NCBI GenBank assembly: GCA_964034945.1
Contig: OZ035962.1
Span: 104,604,034 to 104,668,033 of the forward strand
From: Chrysopilus asiliformis
Taxonomy: Eukaryota > Arthropoda > Insecta > Diptera > Rhagionidae
Reading direction: 5' to 3'
DNA length: 64,000 nt
Part shown: positions 22,701 to 35,100 of the stretch, in pieces
How positions within the stretch are numbered: the first letter of the stretch is position 1
Layout: every line of letters begins with the position of its first letter
The notes under the pieces: model-generated
Seen by the model: only the letters and a program-made list of their open reading frames with translations
What the model was told of the DNA's origin: nothing
Database searches by the model: none
Program-made: the position numbers and the translations under genes

Positions 22701-25700
22701 GTCTCCAGCTTGTGCATATATACAAAGAGTATTGAACAACGCCAGGACCAAAAATCCCTGTAAAATTTCATGCATCTAGCTCAAATAGTTTTCATGAAAT
22801 TTTGTACACACATTAACAGATTGACATACAGAAGGACATTTTTGTGTAAAGTTGACCTCTGGCTGTTGGAATTTTGATATAAACGTCGTAGTTTCACACT
22901 AATAGTTAGTCTTTTGAAATAAAACACTATTATTTTGAAACTACGACTTTTCGTTCCTTTATTTTCGTGCCAAGGTCTCGCACCTTTATTTTCGTGCCAA
23001 GGTTTCGTGCCAAGGTTTCGTACCTTTATTTTCGTGCCAAGGTTTCGTACCTTTATTTTCGTGCCAAGGTTTCGTACCTTTATTTTCGTATAAAAGGTTT
23101 CGTACCTTTATTGATCCCAATTTCAAGCAATTCCTATTTTACATTTGTTTAAATGTGACTCCAATCGAGGCACGGATGGTTAGAAAATGGTTTTTTTTTG
23201 CAAAAAAAGGGTCGATTTTTTTAATTTCCACACGCAGTACTACTTGGTATAAGAAAGTAAAAATATTTCATTGCTGCAAATGCAGTTAATAAACTCACAA
23301 GTCAAGTTTTCCCTTTGGAGAAATGTTTTTCTACCTGAATTTGTTCTCTTTATGAATTAAAGTGCCACTTTTTCAATCTTTGTCGCGAAGACGATAGAGA
23401 TTTGCAATTGCTTAATTCGAATTGCATGATTGCATGCTAAACATTTGTCGAATAATCAACTAAATTTATAAATTACCAAGAAATTGTGAGCGGCGATTGT
23501 GCGAGACTTGAAAAGATTTGGCTCGAGGCCAAAACGGTATGGCGAGAATCATGTCAATGACTTTGACCTGCTGATGTGAAACTCAGTCAGGAAAGTGAAA
23601 ATTTTTAAGTGCAAAAACATTGAATTAACTCAAATACGAAATAAAATTTCAACGCCAATGACCTTCCGGGTGCCCAGAGAATCATTTCTCTCTGACAGAT
23701 GAAATAAATAAACATTTCATTGATGTGCCGCCGTTTAACACATCCTTTGTAATTCGTCTGAATTTGAATGTTTCCATTTGTTTTTCCTTTTTAATTTTTG
23801 AAACACTATTTGTGGTGAATGATTTTTTCTAATAATGATTAAGTGTCCCTTCTGAATAAACTTGGTTGCACTGTCAACGGTTAAGAAGATGAAAACAGCT
23901 TTGCAGTCCGCCTCAAATTATGTGGTGGTCGTAACTGACTTTGAGCAATATTTCTATTGAATTAGGCTTACTGAAGAATCGTCGTCTACTACTGAATCGA
24001 CTGACGCAGTTGGAAATTCAACAAAAAATAGCGCAGAGAATTCATCAACGGAATCGGAGAACGAAACACAGGCCGCTAGTGAAACGCGAACAGTGACTAC
24101 ACAGACATCTCCGAAAAATCTACAAAGTACAACTAGTGATAACAACACAGGGACTCCAATTCCTAGTGTTTCGTCGGCCGTTGTTGTCGGTGAATCTGAG
24201 GAAATGAAGAGAGCGGCAGCGAAAAAACTTATAGAACGTTACTTTTATCAATTGCTCGATGGCTGCGGTAATCCAAAATGTAACAATAAATTCTGTGCCT
24301 CTAGCGGTGAAGTGGATCAAATGTCACCGAATCAAGCGGCCGCAAGAGCCATTCAATTATTCTCACAAGATGCGAAATTATGTGAAATCCATCCCTCGAA
24401 AATGCCAAGAACCACACACTTGACCTGCATGCAATCGGCGAATGATAAAGAAAGTAGCAATTCCAGGTAACTTTTACTAATAACAATATTTTTTGGGCAT
24501 GTGTGTTGGAATTAATGATGTTTCTCAATATAGCAATCACTAAAGTATTGATTTTAGAAATATATCCTATTTTTTACTCGATTATTTTAGTTCACATCTT
24601 CAACGTTCGCATCCTTCAAATTCTAAATATGCGGAGGCTTCTATTTCGCCGAGTGCTTCAGCCACCGCCTCAACAGCGAGAGCTTCATCGGCGAACCTCG
24701 ATTTAGACGGCCTGTCGGCGACATCCACCAGCATGCCAACAAGTAGTAATAATCGATCGTTATCGTCTGGTGTTCCATCACAATCGTCCACGTCTAGTCA
24801 TAAGGAAGCGGCTAGTAAAACCAGTGGTTCTGCTACGGCAGGAAAACCCTGGAAGTCAACTTCAGCTGGTCCTGCAGAGACAACAACTAGCACGACAAAC
24901 GCATATCTTGACGAGGAGAAAATTTTAGAGCTGCTAGAGACGTGTAAACGGGAGCAATCATATTCGAAATTGATTCGAACAATTGGCCAAGTCTTCTCGT
25001 CCGGTGACTTGCTGGGGCAAAGTTTTCAAAGGCGGCCATCGGCGACGATCGATGAAATGCTGGAAAAAGCGCCAAAGGATCTGAAGAGCATTAAAAAAGA
25101 GGATCTACGGGCGCTCGAAGGTGATCTCGATAAGGACGAGGATAGCAGTGCCGATAAGGAGACCGAGGAAGCGCCACATAATACAACCATTGATTTGATT
25201 AGTTTAAGACGTGCTATGAGAAGTCTTTTCGATGCTGATTGCTCAATCTATGAACCCCTAAACAATGGTCTGCATAGCTTATCGATAACATTAAGCGTTG
25301 ATCTCAGATTATCCAAGGACAGAGAAAAGATCGAAAAGAGTATTAATATTTTTGTGATTGCATTTGAAATCATGGCAATGGGTAAATCCATATTAAAAAA
25401 AAAATCGAATTGTTGAATTTTATATTTTATTTTGATTGCAGCGTCGTCTGAATTTTTAGAGGTTGCACTACCAAACATTTGTCGAGCAGCTGCACATTTG
25501 CCGGCATGGGCTCAGGCACGGATAGCGTGGATATGGGCAGAGCATTGCAAAATTAATTTAAGAAATTTACTGCAAACGCTTCAGCAGTTAATTAGCTTAC
25601 AAGTAATTACAGGAAATTTTAATAGGGACTCACTCGTGCAGGACAATGAAGTCATCACGAGTTCAACTAAAGTTTTAAAGGTATGCCAATGACGGTCAAT

Positions 25701-28026
25701 TAATTAAGTAAAACAAATCATATGTTTTTGTTGTATTTAGATTGTTTACTATGCAAATATGCTTGCTGGTAAAATGGAATCATCAAAGTTTCGTGACGAT
25801 GATGATACTCTGGAAACATCACTGTCAACAATACCTGAAGAAGATTCACTATTTAGCTATTCTAGTAGTAAACAACCAAAGCCTTTTTGCTTAGAGGATC
25901 CAATAGCATTAATGTTAAATATTAATGTACTTGACTGCAGGAAACCATTGTTGCCATTTGAAGAATTTTACAATGAGCCGCTGAGCGATGCCATCGAAAT
26001 GGACAATGATTATCTGCACTATAAAAACATAACTATGGACAATTCCAGAGAAGGTATGCAATACTTTTTCTCATAAAAAAAGCTTTTGATTATAATTATA
26101 TGTTATTTTTATTTTAGGAAATAAATTTAGTTTTATGCTTTATTCATTTATATTGACGCCAGCTACAAAAACCTTAGCATTATATTACGATAGTAGAATT
26201 CGTATGTACAGTGAAAGACGAATCAGCATTTTTCAGACGCAGTTAGTTGGACAACCGCCAAATCCGTACTTAAAATTGAAAGTTCGACGTGAACAAATTA
26301 TTGATGATGCGCTAGTTGAGGTAAATTTTAGTTGCATAACATTGTGCAAGAAAGCGCAACTTTTTTACTAACCAGTCCAATTTGTTAAGATTAATTAGGG
26401 GTAGCTGAACAGGACGCATTTCAGTTGCTAAGCTCACTAAATCTTCATGCCAATCTATCGAAGTTTTCACATCTTTTACCACATCTCACAAAATTATCGC
26501 TACCGCCTCGAAAAACCTCACTTTTTTGAAGAACAGTAATTACGAATAACTTTCCCTAAAACACTACAGATTAAAACGTTTTAATAAAGTTGCTTTTGAC
26601 CGTTAATATCAAACTTTGTATCCCGTTTCCTCAAAAACTAGAGGTGATAGAGCAAAACTTTATTTCCGAGTCCTGTTCAGCGACTGCTAATTAATCTAAA
26701 AAACCTAATTTGTAAAAAATGGTAAAATCTTAAAGAAACGTTTTTTTTTTCTATTTTCTAAATTGCAGCTCGAAATGATAGCTATGGGTAATCCAAAAGA
26801 TCTTAAAAAGCAGCTTGTCGTAGAGTTTGTTGGTGAACAAGGCATCGATGAAGGAGGCGTTTCTAAAGAATTCTTTCAATTAATCGTCGAGCAAATCTTC
26901 AATCCTGATTACGGAATGTTCATTCATCAAGAAGATACAAAGACTGTTTGGTAAGTTTGGTTTCTGCGCCCCCCATGCAAATAAAAAAATATTTTAACAA
27001 TTTTTTAAAAATTTTCCGAGTTTATAATGTTTACCCCGATTATTTTATTAAGTTGATTTTTTTTACTTATTGTTTTCGATAAACATTCGATACAATTTAC
27101 TTATTGTTTTCGATATTATTTTCAGGTTCAATTCAACATCATTTGAAAATGAGGCCCAATTTACACTTATAGGAATCGTATTAGGTTTAGCTATCTACAA
27201 TAATATCATTTTGGCTGTGAACTTTCCAATGGTTGTTTATCGTAAGCTAATGGGCATTAAAGGCTCTTTTTACGATCTAGTCGATTGGAATCCGGTACTA
27301 TTTAGAAGCCTTCAAGCAATTTTAGACTATGAGGAGGCAGATATCGAAGAGGTGTTTATGCTCACATTCAAAATCACATATAATGATGTATTTGGCAATA
27401 CATTGGAACACGAACTGAAACCAAATGGAGGCGATATATTTGTTAATCAAGAAAATAAGCATGAATTTGTTGAGCTATACACCGATTTCCTACTCAATTC
27501 GAGTATTGAGAAGCAATTTCGAGCATTCAAAAAAGGATTTCAAATGGTCACCGATGAATCTCCATTGCAACTTTTATTCAGACCTGAAGAAATTGAACTT
27601 CTGGTTTGTGGCAGTAAGGTAGTATAAAATGATAATTTCCATAACATTTCAGATTTTTATTTAATATTTCTTTTGTTTTTCATCTAGAAATTCGATTTTG
27701 TTGAATTGGAGAAATCAACTGAATATGAAGGTGGCTATACGGAAAAATCACAGATAATTGTGGACTTTTGGAGTATTGTTCATGCTCTGCCACTTGAATC
27801 GAAACGAAAACTGCTCGAATTCACAACTGGATCGGATCGAGTGCCAGTTGGAGGGCTTAGTCGACTTAAGCTGGTGATTGCCCGTAATGGATTAGATAGT
27901 GATCGATTGCCAACAAGCCATACCTGCTATAATATTCTCCTGTTGCCGGAATATAAATCAAAAGAGAAACTAGAAGATCGCTTGCTAAAAGCAATAAATT
28001 ATTCCAAAGGTTTTGGAATGCTGTAA
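19794..28026 (+). CDS. Ube3a: E3 ubiquitin-protein ligase UBE3A (HECT type)
   Basis: Exons: 19794-19837, 23966-24466, 24591-25381, 25442-25680, 25741-26053, 26118-26320, 26769-26950, 27126-27618, 27688-28026. They total 3105 nt, or 1034 aa, with GT-AG junctions in phase throughout. A Ser/Thr-rich N-terminus precedes the AZUL zinc module (about 95-150; [20 protein letters not shown], then C-x4-C, C and C..H). The HECT domain covers roughly the last 350 residues ([37 protein letters not shown]). The catalytic Cys is about residue 1002 in [16 protein letters not shown]. The enzyme ubiquitylates substrates directly via this Cys and binds the proteasome through AZUL. The 44-nt first exon and 4.1-kb first intron are my reconstruction; the start is the least certain part. 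Intron 6 holds a MITE. AATAAA at 28164-28169. Confidence 0.96.
21369..21509. mobile_element. Possible TTAA-flanked MITE
   Basis: TTAA at 21365-21368 and 21510-21513 border imperfect TIRs (CCTCTTGTAGGCAGG versus complement of CTGGCAGGCGGTAGG). Only about two thirds of positions pair, so the call is weak. Confidence 0.35.
22279..22359. mobile_element. PiggyBac-type mini-MITE, CACGTTGGCTACCA family, copy 1
   Basis: TIRs CACGTTGGCTACCA / TGGTAGCCAACGTG are perfect and bordered by TTAA on both sides (22275-22278, 22360-22363). It is only 81 bp. A longer copy (260 bp) lies at 35622-35881. Confidence 0.75.
22426..22656. mobile_element. MITE with ~33-bp TIRs
   Basis: TIR GAGGCGTTAAAAGCTAGAGT.. continues to ..GGACCAAACCACAT; the right end is its near-perfect complement. 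It is flanked by AAAT direct repeats (22422-22425 and 22657-22660). 231 bp, no coding capacity. Confidence 0.65.
22885..22947. repeat. 12-bp inverted repeat
   Basis: GTCGTAGTTTCA (22885-22896) and TGAAACTACGAC (22936-22947), 39-nt loop, immediately before the 27-bp tandem array. Confidence 0.7.
22956..23110 (+). repeat. 27-bp tandem array
   Basis: About 5.5 units of CCTTTATTTTCGTGCCAAGG + TTTCGTA, with one 13-bp partial duplication in unit 2 and divergence in the last units. Being a multiple of three it leaves an open frame, which is not evidence of coding. Confidence 0.9.
26395..26690. mobile_element. TTAA-flanked MITE in UBE3A intron 6
   Basis: TIRs TTAGGGGTAGCTGAACAGGA / complement of GTCCTGTTCAGCGACTGCTAA are bordered by TTAA at 26391-26394 and 26691-26694. 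It fills most of the 448-nt intron. Confidence 0.65.
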
Positions 28027-29280
28027 ATTTTGTATGTAATTTTAAAATGCAATAAGCAGCTCTTTATTTGTAACAATACAAAATATATATAAATTATATT
28101 TAATTTTATTTTAGCTGCAATTGGTTACACTATTTCCCAACTGTATAAAACTTCTTTATACACAATAAAACACAACTCGTAATCAAAAAATTGATTTTGA
28201 TTAAGATACTATTGCATTTTTATTTATTTTGTTATTAATATTTTTATCGGTATCGGAAAACCCTGCTTCGAAACTGAAGAATTATGCCTCGATATCGAAA
28301 AATAGTACGCCAAAACTGTGGGTGCCTTCATGTAACTTATTTTCGATCTACTAAGTAGTCGAAAGAAATTTTTATTCGAACAAAACTGATTAAATAGCCC
28401 GACAATCATTCTGGTGGACGCGATCAAGTCTTTTCTCGATAATTAGAAATCGCTGAATCACAATTTGGCAGTAGTTTGGCTTTACCAACTCTACTTTTTC
28501 GATATGGCGAATAATTCATAAATTGGTTTAAATATTTCTAATCTGGAAATCAACAATTCTTTTTCCTTCATATTTGAAAAAGTAGTTTTGGTTCAACCAA
28601 GATCAACCAAATTAGTGAAAACACGTCGACTGTTAACGGATTCAGTCATTCTATGGTTTATATCACATGTTCTATCCACAGTTGACGATCAAGCCTTTTT
28701 AGTTTATGATGTGGATTTGGCTTTATGTGTGGGATTTTGTGGAATCCAAGTTTCTTTTAAAAAGGGTAAGGTAAATAGAAATAGGTAATACCTAAAAATT
28801 ACAATTTTTTAAGTAGATTAAATTTAGAATACCTGTAATCCAATTAGAGTATCGAAAAGTGCCGCAAAACTGAAAATTGGTGTTAAAAAAATCAAAAATT
28901 TCATAGATTGTATTTACCAAAATCACTGAAATCCGTAAATATTTATAAGTAAAATACTAATGACTGAGGTATAAAAAGAATTTGGAAAGTCGTAGTTATT
29001 TTAATAAATTGGAAAAATGTTTCCAGACTATTCTAATTCGATGAAAAATCTGTTTTAACTGTCCAAAAGAACAATCCTCTGTCTGGATTACAGGCTCTTT
29101 AGCTTTGCCGAAGTCTAATTTACAGGCTCTCTAATGTTTAATATAGATTGAAGTCGCAACAAAATCTGATTTGATTTGACGATAGTAGACTTCAAACTTT
29201 TTTGACAACTTGAGCACGAGGAACGTTTTTTTTTGCAGATTCCTTAATTTATTAAAAAACAAGTACAGTAAGGAATCAGA
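28027..29280. other. UBE3A 3' UTR and spacer before NOP53
   Basis: AATAAA at 28164-28169 likely ends the UBE3A transcript. No gene is seen in the rest. Two copies of TTACAGGCTCTCTA-type motif lie at 29087-29102 and 29120-29133, about 150-200 bp before the NOP53 start. A T-rich tract and CAG at 29228-29238 could be a 5' UTR acceptor. Confidence 0.55.
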
Positions 29281-30829
29281 ATGCTGGGGGTTGCAAAAAC
29301 TAGGAAACGGGGTTCCAAAAAGGATAAATCCACTTGGCGTAAAATTGATAACAAGGATGTTGAGGAGTTCCTGGAAAATGAGCGCATGGAAGAGAGAATT
29401 GGGTAATGATGTTCGTATTTTAACAAAAAATATATTAAATTAAAGATTTTTTACATTAGGAGTGTGGCAGAAAAGGCAGACGAAGAGCTTTTCGCAGTCG
29501 ACATTAATGAAGAGAAACCGAAACAGTTAACAGCGAAACAAAAGCGAAAACTAGAAGCCTCCAAACCTGCAAGATCCTTCGAAGTACTAGTGAATACGTC
29601 CAATGTCCGAGACCCAGTTGGGCAGCGGTAAATAAAATTATTTCTGTTAAGATCCAGTTTTTTTAGTTATCGCTTTTTTTAGGAATAAAGTGAAGAAAAA
29701 AAGTGGTAGAAACCTTTTTGAAGAAGTTCTTAATCCAGTGTCCAAACGGATTGTCCAAGCAAATAGCGATCGCATGAAGTACTACAAGAAACTTAAACAA
29801 TCCAAGCAAAAAAGACCAAAGGATTTCGGCAAAAACCTATGGACGGAGAATGACATTCTGGATGAACATCCACAATTCAAAAACCAGTGGATCACCAAAC
29901 AGCTGGCCAAATATCATCTCAAAAATACTGGGGTGGCAGTGGTGAAAGCTCACGAAAGTGCACACCATAAAACTAGCAAAGTCAAGTAAGAAAATCTTTG
30001 GATTAAACGGGGAAAATTCTTAAAAAATATTTTTTAGGCCCTTTGAAATCCCTCATCCGGGTATGAGTTACAATCCAAGTTTTGTGGATCATCAAGACCT
30101 CATACAAAAAGTAGTTGAGAGGGAAACTGGCATTATTAAGGAAGAGAAACACTTGAAGCGTGTCACCACCGATATGTTCTCAAAAGAAAGCAAGCACGAA
30201 CGTGACAATAGAATTTTACAGGAAATGAGTGCTGATAACGGTGAGGAACAAAATTTAAAGGCCACTGAAGAGCCCGACGGAGATGAGCCATATAATTCCG
30301 TAAATCCGTCGGTTCAAAATAAAAAGAAGGATCGGAAAGCGAGACGCAAGCAGAAGGAACAAAGAGAGCTGCAACAAGCGAAGGAAAAAAAGAAATCCGA
30401 AAAGCGTCTGATTACTGACCTACACAGGTAACAGATTTCGAAAGCGCAGACTGTCTGTATTTTTTAGTTTCTGTTTTCAGATTGAAGAATATTCAGCAGA
30501 CTGTTTCAATTGAAGAGGAAGAACTCAACAAACTCAAGAAGCATCGAAAACAAGCTGCTGAGCAGAAGAAATTCGAGCCACGCCGAATCTCTAGGCACAA
30601 ATTCAAGGAGCTAGAAATTGACGTCAATATGGCCGAGAATATACCTGGAAATTTAAGGAATGTGAAACCAGAAAGCAATCTAATCACAGACCGTTTCAAG
30701 AGCCTACAGAAACGAAATATCTTACCGACGACAGTGCAAGTGGGGCTCAAGAAGAAGGCCAAAGTAAAACGATTTGCCCGAAGTTCTCACAGAGAGGTAC
30801 CGCAAATATCTAAAAGGGTGAAAAAATAA
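29281..30829 (+). CDS. Nop53: Ribosome biogenesis protein NOP53
   Basis: Exons 29281-29402, 29460-29627, 29683-29985, 30038-30427 and 30481-30829 give 1332 nt, or 443 aa, with all junctions GT-AG and in phase 2. It is a Lys/Arg-rich nucleolar protein, close in length to human NOP53 (about 478). It starts [20 protein letters not shown]. Diagnostic pieces are the arch-interaction motif LFAVD (residues 51-55), which in yeast Nop53 recruits the Mtr4 helicase and exosome to ITS2 of pre-60S particles, then [15 protein letters not shown] and [20 protein letters not shown]. The C-terminal third is a charged coiled-coil followed by [16 protein letters not shown] and a basic tail. It follows UBE3A on the same strand and converges with bestrophin. 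AATAAA at 30871-30876. Confidence 0.96.
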
Positions 30830-32194
30830 ATCCTATTGTTATTTATATAATTTTGTATTTTTTTTTTCTAAATAAATAAGAATGAATTATTTTCATGCGA
30901 TTTTCTACCAGTATTTTATGTGTTCCACCCTAGCAAAACGCGCTTAATGCTAGCATGTTCAAGTTTTAATCCCGTCGTATTTTTAGCGTTCTACGTATTC
31001 GTACCTCAATGCGGGACGTCTGGTCGTCGTAGTTCAGAGCCAGTTTTTTTGCTTGTAAGTAGCTTAAATCTTGATCAAACGATCCTTAAATCAGCTTTGA
31101 CACCAAAAATGCTCAGTTTTGCTCCATTTTTTGAGATTTTCGCAGTTACAAAGAAAAATCTCAACCTAAATTTTTGTAAATTTTTTTAAGCAAAAAACAT
31201 AAAGATAAAGTTCTTTCGATATTCATTTGAAGTGCACTGAAAGAAACGTTCTTCAAAGCTTCCTTGATTACTGCTGGAAGGTCTTCAGAAAACTTGAAAG
31301 CTCACTGATTCAGAAAATAGCCCCTTTTTTCGTTAGTGTTTAATATATGTTCTCAAACAAACTCTCGCTTTAGGCGTTACAAGTTCCGTTAGTATTTGTT
31401 CCGTATGCCAAAGTTCTTTTGTATTTTTTGTGAATTTTGTTCACTATTTTGGTTAAAAACTGAGTTGTTCATTATTTAAAGTGGCCAATGTTTAAACATA
31501 CATAATAATGAACATGATTCAGGGTTCATTATGTCAAAAATTTCATATTTTGTACACCTTCTGTGGTTTCTTGGCACATCATAACAAGTTTCTCACTAAA
31601 ACAGAAAATAAATAAAAGAAAAAACTTCTTTTCAATGATTTTATTGATATTTAAAAATGTCTTCTTTCTTTATGCTTGCACAAAAATGCTATTACAGTAA
31701 ATGTTCAACTACGTTTTCATTATATAATTTTATTTACAAAAATATATGTGTAAAAGAGAATTTAAAACTTCCTTTAGAATAAAATTTATTTATGCGCAAA
31801 AAGCAAGTGCTAGTAAAACGTTTTTCTTACTCATGTATGTTATTAAACGTACAATAAATTAATTATGGTAGCCTTTTTATACTAAAGCGTAATATTTATA
31901 TGTATTCAATATCTTAAGTATTTTTGTTTTTAAAAAAACTACCACACTGAGTCTAAAATATCTATAAGTGTCTAGAATTAGAGGAATACTATTATTTATG
32001 CAGAATACTGCACTACAATTAAATCTATCTTGTTTATAGTTTATTAATTCTGTTGAGTGTCTTTTTTGAGTTTCAAAATTTTTGTTCACAGCACGTTTGA
32101 TGACGCCGGCCGGCATGTACGTAGTCGTGCTAAGTCAGGTAAACTGGAGTTAATCACTTTGAAAATAAAACATAACAACGGGTTTCCCGTCCTG
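30830..32194. other. Spacer between convergent NOP53 and bestrophin
   Basis: AT-rich 3' UTR/intergenic DNA. The NOP53 polyadenylation signal is at 30871-30876. I see no gene, RNA or structured repeat. Confidence 0.6.
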
Positions 32195-35100
32195 TTATAA
32201 GTTTTGCTCATTTATCGAATTGCGATTAGAATTAGCTAGACATTCGCCTTGTGATCCCATTTGTTCTAAAAGTATATCACCACCATCCATAGCCCCAACA
32301 ACTGGCTGTGTGCTTATTGATCTCGCTATTTTCTGTTTTTGCCGCTCAAGACGTTCTTTCTCACGAGTCAATCGAAGTTTTTCAAAGTCGTCGTCGTGAT
32401 CATCTGGTTTCGATTTATTATCAACATCTTCAACTGCAAACAAATGTAATGATAGCGATTGTTTTTCACAAATCAGAAAAAAAATTACCTGTTTCAGTGC
32501 TTCCCGCTTGCTTCACTTCATCTGGAAAGCCACCTACCCAATCGCCGGTAGGGGTCTGTGCTGCAGATCCAGGAATAATATTTCGTGCAGGAGCTGAAGA
32601 ACTTAAAAGTGCGTCAATGCCACCAGGTGGAAAAATCCCCGGCTGCATTGGGATATCACCCGTTGCCGATTGTGTTCTGGAGTATGTCGGCCGCCCACCC
32701 ATTGGCACATCTACAGGTTCGGAAGATGGAGGTGGTCCTTTCTGATTGAATATATCGTGGACAGTTGGTCGGGTATGATTGTCTCCGCCACGCATTGATG
32801 TTATGGTCATTTGTTCGTCCACTTCTTCAATCACTTGATCGGCTATCCTCATGCTGCCCGGCTGGAATTTCGCATTGGCCAAACTTGCCGAGCTTACAGA
32901 TCCCGGAAGTCGCGGTTGGGCTGTTTAGATTGAATTGTAAAATATTGAAATATGTTACTTAGACGCAAATTGGTACTAGTTTACCATCAGGAGTGATGTT
33001 TCCCTGTCGGTTTCCATCATCTCGACTTAGGAAACGTTTTAAAGCTGACGCCACTGTATTCACACGGGACATGGTTCCACTGATACTAGCGAGACTTGGA
33101 GAAGAACCTGTTGAATGATATCTCTCTCGATGTTTGCCATTGCCAGCTGTAAAGTGGATACCACTTGCTGCATCATCTCCCTATAAATTGCTTTTTTATT
33201 TTCACCAATCAAGATATTCGTACGTTTAAAAACCCGAAACAAAAATTCGCATGCGAATTAAGCAAGCAATAAATGGTTGTTATTTTGTGAAAATTCAAAA
33301 TTGAACAATTTTTTTGTATCTCTTCCTATGTCCGACGAGTTTTTTTTGTTTTAGTAAGTTCTTATGTTGTTTGTGAAAGGAAATTTTTGTTATTCCATTC
33401 TATTAGAATTATAAAGGATTATAAAGGAGGAAGGAGGATTTGACTCTATAAAAATAATAGTATTTGGCAAAAAATCAAATCCTTCTAATATAAAATTTCT
33501 GACACTATGTACTAAGATTCTGTCGAATTTTTAGTGCATTAAAAAACGTTCAAATGTCCGATGCTATTGTCAAACCCTCCTACAATTTTTTTAGAATTTC
33601 ACACTTTGGACCAAAAACTTATATTTCATTTCCAGATTTTTACATAAACCAAAAAAAAAAAAAGATTAATTATATTAAACAAAAAAAAAATAACAACCAT
33701 TTTGATTTCTTTTTAGATATTTTCCGTAATTTGTTTAGAAAAATCAATTAAATTCGATCAAATTGAAATAAATACAGAAAATATTTAAAAACAAAAACTA
33801 GCCAAAGAAACATTGATTAATTTCGCATAAAAATAACAAAATAAGCTTAAAGGATTTTAGAATCAAAAAATACTTTTTTTCCGTTCCCGTGTGTTAAAAA
33901 TCCACAACCTTGTGAGGCCAACTTACATTTGACTATAAAAAACTTGTTTTTTAAAATCGCAATCAAATAAAAAAAATTTGTTTCTTTTTAAATCGCAATC
34001 AAATGACGTAACTTTCTCACAAATGTAAAATGGCCTTTAAAAAACTTATCTGTCTTAAAAAGTGTTATTATGTAACAACAAAAAAATCAACCTTTTACCA
34101 AAATTTTGTTTAGTTAATTTTTCGCAAATCAATTGTCAAAAGCCCAACAAAAAAATCAAGTTTGTAAAAAATTGTTGCTTTTTTCACTACGCCACAATTC
34201 TTACAATAAAAGTAGCCAAAATCTGTAAGTACGTGGATAGAATGTTAAAATCATATGAAATATTTTTGTGCTCCTTGTTGGAAAGCAGCACTTAAGTGTT
34301 AAAACGGTTGCAGAAACCCATAAACGAGCCAATTGAAGGTGGTTTGATTCTAACCTCCTCGTCGGCTTCGGGAAATTTGTAATTAACAGTTTGTTGTTGA
34401 GGTTTACCGACCATATCATCAATTCTAACGCTAGACATATTTGTTGGTATCGCCTGTATCTTGGACACCTCAATATTTGCAGTCGACGCCTGAGGATGTT
34501 CCTCACGGAATTTCTCCGACCCAATCGTGTAGGGCAGTTCATTGGGGAATATTTCATCCCAATATTGATCTTTTATCAGTTCTGGATGCTCATGGTGCAT
34601 TTCATCGACAATCATGTAGGATACCTGCAAGTTACGATCCACCATCCAATTCACCTAAAAGAAAATGTTAACAATTGCATAGAAACTAGCGAAAATTTGC
34701 ATTTTGTTTTCATACCTCAAAATCATCATCGTCTTCCCCGAAGGGATTTATCAAGGATTCGGCGACTTTCAACCACCCCATATAGAAGAAGAATTGCAAT
34801 GTGGTAAATACCGGAAAATACAAATCAACGTGATTGAGGTATCCTGGCCCAACTTCCTTATTTTCCACCCATTGCTGCCCCATTACGGACGTTAGAAAGT
34901 ACGAATAGACCGCTAATGTGACTACTTGAGTATAGACAAGCGGCACACTTATCGTATCATATGAGATTAGGAGACCGCATTGACCTCGGAACTTATTTAA
35001 TTCGTCAATAATCGTCTTAACTGCGAAATCATCTCGAATTCTGCCTTCTTTACGAGCTCTTGTTACGATACTGGCCGCCCACACTATCGGCAACCAATGC

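Larger units (their letters stand above)
19838..23965 (+). other. UBE3A intron 1
   Basis: A 4.1-kb intron. Contents: a TTAA-flanked possible MITE (21369-21509), a two-unit direct repeat CAATTAAGCCGTAATTATT (21728-21783), a piggyBac-type mini-MITE (22279-22359), an inverted-repeat element (22426-22656), a 12-bp hairpin (22885-22947) and a 27-bp tandem array (22956-23110). No coding exon is evident. Confidence 0.65.
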
